A stretch of 64,000 nucleotides of DNA from Dokdonella_A sp044227025 (GCF_044227025.1 NZ_JBGAFX010000002.1:186001-250000); one strand, 5' to 3'. Counted from the stretch's first letter, positions 39,781 through 48,942 are shown. Translations and numbers: made by a program. Notes: generated by a model from the sequence alone, not told the origin.

Positions 39781-41018
39781 GCGTCACGCGCAGCGCGGGG
39801 GCCGGGATCTGGCTGCTTGCCGGGATCACCGCGGCGTGCATCGCGATCATGCTCGGCTTGCTCGCCTTCACGCTGGGCTCGGGGCTGGCGTCGTTGTGGC
39901 CGGCGCAGGTGGAGCGCATCGAACTGCGCGATGGAACCGTCCTGCTCGGTGAGGTCGTGGCCTCGGATGCAAGCTCGCTGGTGGTGCGCGGCAGCGAGGT
40001 CGAGCGTGTCGGCGAGGGCTACCGGCGCGTGCAGCGCGCCGACATCGGCACGCGTGACGTGCCGAGGGATGCGGTTGTGCTCCGCTTCGACGATGGTCGA
40101 CGACGCTTCGCGCGCGGCGATGCGGCGCCGGATCCTGCCTCGGCCGCGGTCGATGTGGTGCGGCCGAACGCGATGGGCCCGCTCGATCGCACGGGCGTGT
40201 TCCTGCGTGATCTGTTCGCGTTCGTGACGACATCGCCGGACGCGTCGAATCTTTCCGGCGGCGTGCTGCCGGCGCTGGTCGGCACGGTGACCCTGGTCCT
40301 GTTGATGAGCGTGCTGGTGATGCCGTTCGGCATCGCGACCGCGGTCTACCTGCACCAGCGGCGCGGCCCCGGCATGCGCGTCGTGCGCGTGGCGATCGAT
40401 ACGCTTGCAGGTGTGCCTGCGATCGTATACGGCGTGCTCGGCCTGGGCCTGTTCGTGCACGGGATCGGCGGCAGCGTCGATCGCTGGTTCCATGCGGAGC
40501 GCCTGCCGGTTCCGACCTTCGGCAGCGGTGGATTGCTGTGGGCGGCGTTGACGCTGGCGCTGCTGACCTTGCCGGTCGTCGTGGTCAGCGTGGAGCAGGG
40601 CCTTGCGCGGATCCCCGCGAGCCTGCGTGCGGGGTCGCTCGCCCTCGGCGCGACGCGCGAGGAGACGATGTGGCGCCTGCTGCTGCCGGCTGCGCGCCCG
40701 GCGGTGCTGACCGGCTTGATCCTGGCGATTTCTCGCGCCGCCGGCTCGGTGGCGCCGCTGATGCTGGTCGGCATGGTCAAGCTCGCGCCCGCGAGTCCGC
40801 TCGATGGCGCGTTCCCCTACCTGCATCCGTCGCGCCAGTTCATGCATCTGGGCTTCGCGGTCTACGATGCCGCGCTGGCGAGTCCGGACGCGATTCGCGG
40901 CGTGCCGCGCGCGTACGCCTGTGCGATGCTGCTGGTCGGCGTGGTGATCGTACTGAACCTGTCGGCGATCGTGTTGCGCAACCGCCTGCGCGACCGCTAC
41001 CGCGCACTGGAATCATGA
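39777..41018 (+). CDS. pstA: Phosphate ABC transporter permease PstA
   Basis: 413 aa. It is the partner permease of PstC. After the first span (about residues 10-35) there is a periplasmic insertion of about 110 residues, rich in beta strands (VERIELRDGTVLLGEVVASDASSLVVRG), typical of the long gammaproteobacterial PstA type. The transport domain then follows, with the EAA loop AGSLALGATREETMWRLLLPAARPAVLTGLILAISRAAGSVAPL. It has 4-bp ATGA overlaps with pstC upstream and pstB downstream. Confidence 0.94.
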   Translation: MSVTRSAGAGIWLLAGITAACIAIMLGLLAFTLGSGLASLWPAQVERIELRDGTVLLGEVVASDASSLVVRGSEVERVGEGYRRVQRADIGTRDVPRDAVVLRFDDGRRRFARGDAAPDPASAAVDVVRPNAMGPLDRTGVFLRDLFAFVTTSPDASNLSGGVLPALVGTVTLVLLMSVLVMPFGIATAVYLHQRRGPGMRVVRVAIDTLAGVPAIVYGVLGLGLFVHGIGGSVDRWFHAERLPVPTFGSGGLLWAALTLALLTLPVVVVSVEQGLARIPASLRAGSLALGATREETMWRLLLPAARPAVLTGLILAISRAAGSVAPLMLVGMVKLAPASPLDGAFPYLHPSRQFMHLGFAVYDAALASPDAIRGVPRAYACAMLLVGVVIVLNLSAIVLRNRLRDRYRALES

Positions 41019-41830
41019 GGCGCATGTTGAACAGCGTGTCTCCCTTTGCTGGCACAGACCCGACCGGGACCGGTGATGTCGCGACATTGAGCACGCGCGG
41101 ACTGTGCCTCTGGTACGGTTCCCGCCAGGTGCTCAACGAGGTCGATCTCGACGTGCCGACGCGCCGCATCACCGCGTTGATCGGCCCGAGCGGCTGCGGC
41201 AAGTCGAGCCTGCTGCGATGCTTGAACCGCCTCAATGACGAGATCGAGGGAAGTCGCGTCGCCGGCACGGTGCTGCTCGGCGGCGCCGACGTCTATGCCA
41301 GGGACGTGGTGGTGCACGAGGTGCGCCGCCGCGTCGGCATCGTGTTCCAGCGACCCAATCCGTTTCCGATGTCGGTGCATGACAATGTCGCCTACGGCCT
41401 GCGCCTGCTCGGCGTGCGTCGCCGGCGCGAACTCGACGAGCGCATCGAGGTTGCACTCAAGGCGGTCGCGCTGTGGGACGAGGTGGCCAATCGCCTCGAC
41501 GACAGCGCGCTCGGGCTTTCGCTCGGCCAGCAGCAGCGTCTGGTGATCGCACGCGCGGTCGCGGTCGATCCCGAGGTGCTGCTGCTCGACGAACCCGCGT
41601 CCGCGCTCGATCCCGCCGCGACGCTGCGGTTCGAGGAACTGCTGCACGAGCTCGCGCGGCGCTATACCCTGCTGCTGGTCACCCACAACATGCAGCAAGC
41701 CGCGCGCGTTTCCGACTTCACAGCCTTCATGCACGAAGGTCGCCTGGTCGAGTTCGGCGAAACCGACGCGCTGTTCACGAACCCGCGCGAACGCCAGACC
41801 GAAGACTTCATTACCGGGCGATATGGCTGA
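41015..41830 (+). CDS. pstB: Phosphate ABC transporter ATPase PstB, variant signature
   Basis: 271 aa. It energises phosphate import. Walker A is GPSGCGKSS, the Q-loop VFQRPNPFP, Walker B VLLLDEPASALDP and the H-loop LLVTHNMQQA. The ABC signature reads LSLGQQQRLVIARA where PstB normally has LSGGQQQR, that is Gly to Leu at the third position; the DNA reads TCG CTC GGC CAG at this point. Everything else is intact, so the protein is expected to work, perhaps with altered ATPase kinetics. It overlaps pstA by 4 bp and is 72 bp before phoU. Confidence 0.94.
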   Translation: MRRMLNSVSPFAGTDPTGTGDVATLSTRGLCLWYGSRQVLNEVDLDVPTRRITALIGPSGCGKSSLLRCLNRLNDEIEGSRVAGTVLLGGADVYARDVVVHEVRRRVGIVFQRPNPFPMSVHDNVAYGLRLLGVRRRRELDERIEVALKAVALWDEVANRLDDSALGLSLGQQQRLVIARAVAVDPEVLLLDEPASALDPAATLRFEELLHELARRYTLLLVTHNMQQAARVSDFTAFMHEGRLVEFGETDALFTNPRERQTEDFITGRYG

Positions 41831-41902
41831 AGGCCGCGGTCGACGCGGTTCCTCTCGATCCGGAATTCCTGGCCCCCGCCCCTAGCCACTAGCCCCTGAC
41901 CA
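41831..41902. other. pstB-phoU spacer with CCCCTAG-type repeat remnants
   Basis: The spacer contains CCCCTAGCCACTAGCCCCTG, a short CT-rich tandem of the kind scattered between genes in Xanthomonadales. No promoter or gene is evident, so phoU is probably read from the pst transcript. Confidence 0.35.
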
Positions 41903-42616
41903 ATGGACCGCCTGCATCTTTCCCAACACATTTCCCGCCAGTTCAACAGCGAGATAGAGGACGTCCGCCGCCAGGTGCTGGCGATGGGCGGTATCGTCGA
42001 GGAACAGATCTCCGCGGCAGTGCGCGTGCTGGTCGCGCGCGAGGCCGGCGCGCTCGGCGATATCCGCGAGCGCGAGCAACGCATCAACGCGGCCGAGCTC
42101 GCGATCGACGAGCAATGCGCGTTCATCCTCGCGCGGCGCCAGCCGGCGGCGTCGGATCTGCGCCTCGTGCTCGCGGTGATGAAGATGCTGGCCGATCTCG
42201 AACGCATTGGCGACGAGGCCAAGCGCATCGCGCGACTCGGCGAGCGGCTGTTGCACGAGGAAGGTGGCGCGGAGGTGACTGCGGCGCTTGCCGACCTCGG
42301 GCATTGCGCGCGCGACATGCTGCGAGGCGCGCTGGATGCATTCGCGCGCCTCGACGAGAAGCTGGCGCTCGACGTCATGCACCGTGACCGCCGCCTCGAT
42401 GGCAGCTACCGCGTGGTCACCGAAACGCTGGTCGCGCGCATGCAGCGCGACCCGGAGCAGATCCCGATCGAACTTGACCGCCTGTGGTGCGCGCGCTCGT
42501 TCGAGCGCATCGGCGACCGCTGCAAGAACCTTTGCGAGTTCGTGCTGTACCTGGTGCGCGGCAAGGACGTGCGCCATTCCGGCCTGGCCAAGGACGGTGG
42601 CGCGTCGGCGTCCTGA
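41903..42616 (+). CDS. phoU: Phosphate-signalling regulator PhoU
   Basis: 237 aa. It is an all-helical tandem repeat that links PstSCAB to the PhoR/PhoB system and represses Pho signalling when phosphate is sufficient. Two PhoU repeats with the metal-binding pattern are seen: LAVMKMLADLERIGDEAKRIA in the first and IELDRLWCARSFERIGDRCKNLCEFVLYLVRGKDVRH in the second. It is the last gene of the pst run; phoB and phoR are not in this window. The stop abuts the convergent desaturase-like gene with no spacer. Confidence 0.96.
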   Translation: MDRLHLSQHISRQFNSEIEDVRRQVLAMGGIVEEQISAAVRVLVAREAGALGDIREREQRINAAELAIDEQCAFILARRQPAASDLRLVLAVMKMLADLERIGDEAKRIARLGERLLHEEGGAEVTAALADLGHCARDMLRGALDAFARLDEKLALDVMHRDRRLDGSYRVVTETLVARMQRDPEQIPIELDRLWCARSFERIGDRCKNLCEFVLYLVRGKDVRHSGLAKDGGASAS

Positions 42617-43537
42617 TCAGCGCGAGGCGGGATCCATGAGCGCGCGCGCGCCGGCAGCACTGAACGGTTGCGCAAGCTGCGGCAGGAAGCCCTTGGCGAT
42701 GGCGCCGTCGATGCCGATGTCTGCGGGCGGGCGACGTGGTGGATTGAAGTACGTGCCGAACAGCTGGTCCCACAGCACGAAGTTTTCGCCGTAGTTGCGG
42801 TTGCCTTCGGCCGGGATGCGCGAGTGGTGCCAGCGGTGCAGCGCAGGCGTGCTGAACACGTAGTCGAGCGGGCCGGTGCGCATGACCACGTTGCAGTGGG
42901 TGAGCAGGCCGGTGATCGCGGTGACGGCGCTGATCCACAGGAACACCGGCAGCGGCGCGCCGAGCAGGTACAGCGGCAGCTGGCCGAGCGCGGCCTTGAA
43001 GCAGGTATCGACGATGTGGAAGCGCCCGGTGTTGACCACCCACAGGCGCGTCACACTGTGGTGCAGCGCGTGGAAGCGCCAGAACGCCGGCCACTCGTGC
43101 GCGATGCGATGTGCCGCGTACAGGCCAAGCTCGGCGATCGCGAGTGCGAGGACCACCTGCGCGGCGAGCGGCCAATGCTCCGGCCACAGTTGCGGCAGGC
43201 CGCGATTGGCCGGATCGACGGCGGTGGCGGTCAGCATCGTCGCGCTGGTGACAGTCACGACCGCGAGTTGGACCAGTCCCTTGGTCAGCAAGGTGTGGGC
43301 CAGGTTCGTCGCGGTCTCGCCGTCGGCTTCCAGCCATTGCCGTTCGTGCGGCATCCATCGTTCCAGCATGCCGATCACGAGCGCGAGCGAGACATAGACC
43401 ACGTTGAACCACAGCACGGGGTGGCTGCTGGTGAGTGCCTCGTGCGCGCCAAGCAGGCCGCTGCCGTAGAGCAGCGGCCACAGCAGCCACGAGAGCGGGT
43501 TCGAGGATCGGCTTGCTGCTTGCGTGACTGACGCCAT
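42617..43537 (-). CDS. Sterol desaturase / fatty acid hydroxylase family protein
   Basis: 306 aa, with about five hydrophobic segments and the histidine clusters of membrane di-iron oxygenases: HRIAHEWPAFWRFHALHHS and LHRWHHSR, plus a preceding His in LYAAH. The family hydroxylates or desaturates lipids. Bacterial members act on sterols, fatty acids or aromatic lipids, and no substrate can be named. It lies 16 bp downstream of the fadJ-like gene on the same strand, so a lipid-related operon is plausible. Confidence 0.88.
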   Translation of the reverse strand: MASVTQAASRSSNPLSWLLWPLLYGSGLLGAHEALTSSHPVLWFNVVYVSLALVIGMLERWMPHERQWLEADGETATNLAHTLLTKGLVQLAVVTVTSATMLTATAVDPANRGLPQLWPEHWPLAAQVVLALAIAELGLYAAHRIAHEWPAFWRFHALHHSVTRLWVVNTGRFHIVDTCFKAALGQLPLYLLGAPLPVFLWISAVTAITGLLTHCNVVMRTGPLDYVFSTPALHRWHHSRIPAEGNRNYGENFVLWDQLFGTYFNPPRRPPADIGIDGAIAKGFLPQLAQPFSAAGARALMDPASR

Positions 43538-43553
43538 GCCGCGCGCTCGTGGT

Positions 43554-45611
43554 TCAGTTCGCCGGCGCCGCGAGCGCGGTGCTGTCCCAGCCTGGCCGCG
43601 GCGTGAAACGTGTGCCGTATTTCTGCACCAGCGTTTCGAGGCGTGCCTTCAAAGCAGGCGCGCCGGTATCGCGAATGTGCTGGATCGGGCCGCCGCGGAA
43701 CGGCGCGAAGCCGGTGCCGAAGATCACGCCCGCGTCGAGCAGGTCGGCATCGTCGACGACCTTGTCGGCGAGACAGGCGACTGCCTCGTTGAGCAGGGGC
43801 AGGATCAGGCGGTCCTCGAGGTCATCGGGTGCCGCGTAGGTTGGATCGACCTCTGGCTTCTGCGGCCTGCCATCCTGCCACTTGTAGAAACCCTCGCCGT
43901 CCTTCTTGCCGCGCTTGCCGCCCTTGACCAGCTCTTCCAGGCTCGGCGGGATGTCGAGGCCGAGGAATGGGCCGAGTTCGGCGCCGACCGACGCGGCGAC
44001 ATCGAGGCCGACCGTGTCGATCAGCTCGATCGGCCCCATCGGCATGCCGAATCTCTTCGCCGCCTTGTCGATGACCGGGCCGGGCACGCCTTCGCTGTAC
44101 GCGCGCGCGGCTTCGAGCATGTACGGCATGAGGATGCGGTTGACGAGGAAGCCGGGCGTGCCGGCGACCGGCACCGGCAACTTGTCGAGCGCCTTGCAGA
44201 ACGCGAGCGCGCGTTTCTCGCAGGCGGGGTCGAGTTCGTCGTGGCGCACGATCTCGACCAGCGGCATCAGCGCGACCGGGTTGAAATAGTGCAGGCCGAG
44301 GAAGCGCGCGGGCTTGTCCACCGTCTTGCGCAGTTCGTTCAGCGGAATGCTCGAAGTGTTCGTCGCGAGCAGGGCATCCGCCTTCATCTTCGGCTCGGTG
44401 TTGCGATACAGCGTCTCCTTCGCCTCTGCGTTCTCGTAGATCGCCTCGATGGTCAGGTCGGCGTCCGCAATGCCGTTGCCTTCGACGTCGGCCTTGAGGC
44501 GCGCGAGCGCGGGCGCGATGCGCTCGGGTGTCTTGAGCTTCTTCGTGAACATGTCCTTCGCGCGGTCGAGCGCCGGCTGCACGAATTTCATCTCGCGATC
44601 CTGCAGAGTCACCTCGAAACCGCGCAACGCGCACCACGCCGCGATGTCGCCACCCATGACGCCGGCGCCGACGACGTGCACGTGCTTGACACCATGTTCG
44701 GCGCCGCCCGCGAGCCCCTTGAGACGTTCCTGCAGGAAGAACACGCGGATCAGGTTGTGTGCGGTCGGCGTCGCGGCGAGCTTCGCCACCGCGCGCGCTT
44801 CCAGCTTCAGGCGCTGGGCGAGGCTCGGGCCGCCGCGGCGCCATGTTTCGATCAGCGCGAACGGTGCCGGGTACTGCTCCTTGCGCGCCTTGGTCGCGGT
44901 CTGCTTGACCATGATCGGTGCGAGCACCTGGCGCACCGGCCACAGGTTGGTCACCCAGGCCATCGCGCGCTGCTGCAGCGGGCGGCTGCGCGGATGCCGG
45001 ATGAGTTCCTTCGCTGCCTCGACCAGGAGTTCCGGCGAAGTCAGCACGTCGACGAGGCCGAGCGATTTCGCGTTCTCGGCCGATGCGTTCCGGCCGGTCA
45101 GCATGAGTTCGAGCGCGGCCGGCGCGCCGATCAGGCGCGGCAGGCGTGCCGATCCGCCCCAGCCCGGGAAGATGCCGAGCTTGACCTCGGGCAGGGCGAT
45201 GCGCGTCGACGCATCGCGCGAAGCGACGCGGAAGCGGCAGGCGAGCGCCAGCTCGGTGCCGCCGCCCATGCACACGCCGTGGATTGCGGCGACGGTAGGA
45301 CAGGGCAGGCGGCCGAGGCGCAGGAAGATGCGCTGCCCATTCTCGAGCGCGTCCTGCACCGTACCGTTCTTCTCGAAGCTCTCGAATTCCTTGATGTCGG
45401 CGCCGACGATGAAGCCGCTGTTCTTGCCGGAACGCACGACCACCCCTTTCGGCGGCTCGAACGACAGACGTTCGACGATCTCCGACAACTCGTCCAGCAC
45501 GGCACGCGAAAGGGCGTTGACCGAACTGCCGGCGCGGTCGAGCGTCAGCACGACGATGCCATCGGCGTCGCGCGCGGGTTGCCAATGCTGGAAACGCAGG
45601 CCCTCGAACAT
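43554..45611 (-). CDS. fadJ: Multifunctional beta-oxidation protein (enoyl-CoA hydratase / 3-hydroxyacyl-CoA dehydrogenase)
   Basis: 685 aa, close to FadJ/FadB (714/729). The N-terminal crotonase domain (about 1-190) has both catalytic glutamates in GGGTELALACRFRVA and ALPEVKLGIFPGWGG. The NAD-binding dehydrogenase domain starts at VHVVGAGVMGGDIAAW, with the catalytic His in GLHYFNPVALMPLVEIV, and C-terminal GFLVNRILMPYMLEA completes the dimer domain. It works in fatty-acid degradation after acyl-CoA formation. The thiolase partner (fadI/fadA) is not adjacent. FadJ is preferred over FadB on length, but the choice is not certain. Confidence 0.93.
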   Translation of the reverse strand: MFEGLRFQHWQPARDADGIVVLTLDRAGSSVNALSRAVLDELSEIVERLSFEPPKGVVVRSGKNSGFIVGADIKEFESFEKNGTVQDALENGQRIFLRLGRLPCPTVAAIHGVCMGGGTELALACRFRVASRDASTRIALPEVKLGIFPGWGGSARLPRLIGAPAALELMLTGRNASAENAKSLGLVDVLTSPELLVEAAKELIRHPRSRPLQQRAMAWVTNLWPVRQVLAPIMVKQTATKARKEQYPAPFALIETWRRGGPSLAQRLKLEARAVAKLAATPTAHNLIRVFFLQERLKGLAGGAEHGVKHVHVVGAGVMGGDIAAWCALRGFEVTLQDREMKFVQPALDRAKDMFTKKLKTPERIAPALARLKADVEGNGIADADLTIEAIYENAEAKETLYRNTEPKMKADALLATNTSSIPLNELRKTVDKPARFLGLHYFNPVALMPLVEIVRHDELDPACEKRALAFCKALDKLPVPVAGTPGFLVNRILMPYMLEAARAYSEGVPGPVIDKAAKRFGMPMGPIELIDTVGLDVAASVGAELGPFLGLDIPPSLEELVKGGKRGKKDGEGFYKWQDGRPQKPEVDPTYAAPDDLEDRLILPLLNEAVACLADKVVDDADLLDAGVIFGTGFAPFRGGPIQHIRDTGAPALKARLETLVQKYGTRFTPRPGWDSTALAAPAN

Positions 45612-45733
45612 GAGCGGGCTCCGGGAAGCGGGCGTAGGGACGGCTATAATCCCGGCAAGCCCTGCGTCGGGTCAATCCAGCGACGCCAAGGGCTTGGGAA
45701 ACACTCTTGCAGTCCGATCGAAAGAAGGATCGA

Positions 45734-46279
45734 ATGCAGGCCGATGGAGGACCGGGTGGTCCGCATCCGTGGCACGGGTCAGGGGAACGCGTGGTCGAAA
45801 CCAAAGCCGAGCTGCCGGTCGTCCAGAAGCTGCTGGACCGCATCGTGCAATCGTCCCAGCATATCGTGGCCCTGCAGACCTCCAGCGTCGGCGACACGAT
45901 CGCGCAGATGCGCGTGCTGGCGATGCGCAGCGGCGCCTCGATCTATGCGTGGGATCCGGACGGCGGCGTGGCCTCGCTGCGCGAGAGCGGCATGCACGTG
46001 CCGGGCACCAAGCGCATGTCGGATGCGCTGCGCTACGTCTTGCAGAGCATGCAGTTCGGCGTCTACCTGTTCGTCGACTTCGAGGCGCACCTGAAGCCGG
46101 CCGACGTGTTGCTGTTGCGGCGCATCTCGCGCACGCCGACCAGCAACGAACGCAAGCTGGTGTTCGCCGCAGCCGGTACCGAACTGCCGGAAGAACTCGA
46201 GGGAATGTACGAGCGCATCGCGGTCGAGAGCGAGATGCATCGGCAACTGCGCCTGCGCGACGGACGGTGGCTCACATGA
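45734..46279 (+). CDS. Small protein resembling the N-terminal region of Ycf46-type AAA proteins
   Basis: 181 aa from ATG 45734 (GAAGGA upstream); a GTG at 45791 is also possible. The pattern QSSQHIVALQTSSVGDTIAQMRVLAMRSGASIYAWDPDGGV, then VYLFVDFEAHLKPADVLLLRRIS and NERKLVFAAAGTELPEELEGMYE, resembles the non-catalytic N-terminal half of Ycf46-like AAA ATPases (a degenerate P-loop fold with a proposed ...P-ELE... ending). There is no ATPase module here. This similarity is from memory of family patterns and is moderate. It overlaps the GGDEF-EAL gene by 4 bp, so the two are co-translated and probably interact. Confidence 0.65.
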   Translation: MQADGGPGGPHPWHGSGERVVETKAELPVVQKLLDRIVQSSQHIVALQTSSVGDTIAQMRVLAMRSGASIYAWDPDGGVASLRESGMHVPGTKRMSDALRYVLQSMQFGVYLFVDFEAHLKPADVLLLRRISRTPTSNERKLVFAAAGTELPEELEGMYERIAVESEMHRQLRLRDGRWLT

Positions 46280-48879
46280 GCGTGCCGGCGGCCGAGGCGC
46301 GCGGTGCCGCCCTGATCGTCGCGGCCGATCGGGAGGATCGCCGCGTGCTGTTCGACGCGCTCGATGCACAGGCGTTCGAGGAGATCTATTCGGCGAAGGA
46401 CATTTCGCAGGCGCGCAGTTTCCTCGGGCCCGACCTCGACATCGACGTCGTCCTGCTCGAATTCGACGAGCAGCCGGACGAAGCGCTCGCGTTCTGCGAG
46501 GAGTTGCGCAAGCAGTCGCGGCGCGACCTGCCGGTGATCGGCATCCTCGGCAGCCGTGGCGGCAGCTGGCGCGACGGGCGCCTGCCGGCCGGGCTGGTCG
46601 AGTGGATTGCGCGTCCGGTCAAGGCCGACGATGCGCAGGCACGCATCAAGGTCGCGCTCGCGGCGCACAGTGCCGGCACTGTGCGCAGTCCGCACGCTGC
46701 CAGTGCCGGCGACCGCTACCAGTTCGCGTTCGACGGCAGCCTCGACGAACTGGCGATCGTCGACCCGGCGAGCGGTCGCGTGCTGGAGATCAACGGCATG
46801 TTCGTGCAGCGTTCCGGCTATCCGCGCGCGCAGATCCTCGCCGGGCGCATCGATGGCTTCGACCTCGTGCTGACGCCAGACAGGCGCGAAGAGATCGAGC
46901 GCAAGCTCGAGCGCGATGGCGCCGTGCACGTGCGTGCGCGCAAGCCGCGCGCCGATGGCGGCACCTACCCGGTCGACCTGCACGTGCGACTCGCGGTGCA
47001 GGAAGGGCGGGTGGTGCATTTCTACCTGTTCCGCGAGATCGAGGAACTGAGCCGGCACCAGGAGGCTCTCGTCGCGTTGTTGCGCATGGCGCAGGCTGGT
47101 GCCCACGATCCGGCGGAGGCGACCTTGCGCTGCCTGGTCGACTGGCTCGTGCTCGACTACGCCGTTTTCGTCGAGGCACCCGCGGAGCACTCGACCGAAC
47201 CACACGCGCTCGCGGTATTCAACCGGCGCGAGGGCGGCGAGGGACCCGATCCGTTGCGCGAAGTGAACCTGCGCCACGTGCTCGACGGCAATGAGATCCT
47301 GCAGGCGTCCGGCGCGTGGCGCGCGCCGGGTGCGGATGCGTCGGTGCGCGAGCACCGCTACGAGTGCGTGATCGGGCTGCCACTGTACGGCGAACGCCAG
47401 ACCTGCCTCGGCGCGTTGATGATCGCGCGGCTGGATCCGCTGGTGGTCGACGCCGCAGTGATCGCCGGAGTTCGCGTGATCGCCCGTGCGCTCGCGAGCG
47501 AGCTCGACCTGCGCAACGCACGCGCGCAGGGTCGTGCGATCGGTCTGCGTGATCCTCTCACCGGGCTGCCGAATCGCCTGTTGTTCAACGACCGACTGAA
47601 CTCGGCGATAACCGAGGCGCATCGCACCAGCGAACTGTTCGCGGTACTGTTCGTCGACCTCGATCGTTTCAAGAACATCAACGATTCGCTCGGCCACGCG
47701 GTTGGCGACCAGGTGCTCGCCGCGGTGGCCAAGCGCCTGCGCGCGAGCGTGCGCGGCTCCGACACGGTTGCGCGCTATGCCGGCGACGAGTTCACGCTGA
47801 TCCTGCGCCATATCGTCCAGCGCGAGGACGTCGTGCGCATCGCCGAAAAGATCGTGCGCGCGATGGAGGCGCCGTTGCAGCTTGCGGGTGGCCTCGAACT
47901 CAACATGACCGCCTCGCTCGGCCTCAGCTTCTATCCGGACGACGCCACCGATGCGGAGCGCCTGCTCAAGCATGCCGACGTCGCGATGTACTCGGCCAAG
48001 GGCATGGGGCGCAACAACTTCCAGGCCTACGTCGCCGTGCCGGAGGAATCGCACCAGCAGCGCCTCGCGCTGGAGGCGAAGCTGCGCCTGGCCGAGCGCA
48101 ACGGTGAACTGCGCGTGTTCTACCAGCCGCAGATCGACGGCAAGAGCGAGGACATCGTCGGCATGGAGGCGCTGATCCGCTGGGAGCATCCAGAGCTTGG
48201 CATGATCAGTCCGGGGTTCTTCATTCCGCTGGCGGAGGAGTCGGGCCTGATCATCCCGATCGGCGAATGGATCCTGCGCGCGGCCTGCCGCGACACGCGA
48301 CGCTGGCAGGTCACCTACGGTTTGCCGTTGCGCATCGGCGTGAACCTGTCGCCGTTGCAGTTGCGCCAGCCGAACCTCGTGCAGGTGGTTGCCGAGGTGC
48401 TCAAGGAAACCGGGCTCGACGCGCAACTGCTCGATCTCGAAGTTACCGAAAGCATCAACGTGAAGTCGATCCCGAACCTGCTCGAAACGCTGCACGGCCT
48501 GCGCGAGCTCGGTTGCGGCATCTCGATCGACGACTTCGGCACCGGCCAGTCGTCCCTCGACTACATCAAGCGCTTCCCGGCCGACCGGATCAAGATCGAC
48601 CAGGCATTCGTGCGCAACATCGGGGTCGACCCCGACGACGAGGCGATCGTGCGCGCGACCATCTCGATGGCGCACAATCTCAACCGCGAAGTCGTCGCCG
48701 AAGGCGTGGAGATCGAGCAGCACCTCGATTTCCTTCGTGCCGAGGGGTGCGAGGTCCTGCAGGGTTTCCTGTTCTGTCGCCCGTTGCCTGCGGCGACCTT
48801 CGAGGCATTGCTGCAGGAGCGCGGGCGCCTGCTGGGGCGGGTGGCCTCTCCCGGCGATGCGGGACTGAAGCGGAACTAA
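46276..48879 (+). CDS. Pseudo-receiver/PAS/GAF/GGDEF/EAL cyclic di-GMP protein
   Basis: 867 aa from ATG 46276 (4-bp overlap). Layout: a receiver-like domain (1-128), PAS (about 145-265), GAF-like (about 280-425), GGDEF (about 440-595) and EAL (about 612-855). At the receiver phosphoacceptor position the sequence is VVLLEFDEQ with Glu62, so phosphorylation is unlikely in the usual way. The cyclase motif is AGDEF (502-506), a functional variant in other proteins, with DLDRFKNINDSLGH before it. The EAL motif is intact (GMEALIRW, Glu631) and followed by VTES, DDFGTG and KIDQAF. It may both make and degrade c-di-GMP. The frame upstream of 46276 is not part of the protein. The sigma-E promoter of rpoE overlaps its stop codon. 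Confidence 0.93.
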   Translation: MSVPAAEARGAALIVAADREDRRVLFDALDAQAFEEIYSAKDISQARSFLGPDLDIDVVLLEFDEQPDEALAFCEELRKQSRRDLPVIGILGSRGGSWRDGRLPAGLVEWIARPVKADDAQARIKVALAAHSAGTVRSPHAASAGDRYQFAFDGSLDELAIVDPASGRVLEINGMFVQRSGYPRAQILAGRIDGFDLVLTPDRREEIERKLERDGAVHVRARKPRADGGTYPVDLHVRLAVQEGRVVHFYLFREIEELSRHQEALVALLRMAQAGAHDPAEATLRCLVDWLVLDYAVFVEAPAEHSTEPHALAVFNRREGGEGPDPLREVNLRHVLDGNEILQASGAWRAPGADASVREHRYECVIGLPLYGERQTCLGALMIARLDPLVVDAAVIAGVRVIARALASELDLRNARAQGRAIGLRDPLTGLPNRLLFNDRLNSAITEAHRTSELFAVLFVDLDRFKNINDSLGHAVGDQVLAAVAKRLRASVRGSDTVARYAGDEFTLILRHIVQREDVVRIAEKIVRAMEAPLQLAGGLELNMTASLGLSFYPDDATDAERLLKHADVAMYSAKGMGRNNFQAYVAVPEESHQQRLALEAKLRLAERNGELRVFYQPQIDGKSEDIVGMEALIRWEHPELGMISPGFFIPLAEESGLIIPIGEWILRAACRDTRRWQVTYGLPLRIGVNLSPLQLRQPNLVQVVAEVLKETGLDAQLLDLEVTESINVKSIPNLLETLHGLRELGCGISIDDFGTGQSSLDYIKRFPADRIKIDQAFVRNIGVDPDDEAIVRATISMAHNLNREVVAEGVEIEQHLDFLRAEGCEVLQGFLFCRPLPAATFEALLQERGRLLGRVASPGDAGLKRN

Positions 48880-48899
48880 TCCAGCCGGGTGCGGTCAAG
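48872..48899 (+). promoter_or_regulatory. Sigma-E-type promoter of rpoE
   Basis: GGAACTA (48872-48878), exactly 16 nt, then TCAAG (48895-48899). This fits the sigma-E/AlgU consensus GGAACTT-N16-TCnnA and lies 44 bp before the rpoE start, overlapping the stop codon of the GGDEF-EAL gene. It implies autoregulation of rpoE-rseA-rseB. Confidence 0.72.
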
Positions 48900-48942
48900 G
48901 TGGCATGCCTGACCGTGTCGGCAAACAGGGAGAACGGCCCGG

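Noticed and set aside
44449..46275. Upstream extension of the GGDEF-EAL frame
   Set aside because: It is antisense to the fadJ-like gene and overlaps the coupled upstream gene. Family similarity begins only after ATG 46276, which has a 4-bp overlap with the preceding stop.
46063..48723. 886-codon minus-strand frame over the GGDEF-EAL gene
   Set aside because: The opposite strand has complete GGDEF and EAL motifs; this frame has none.
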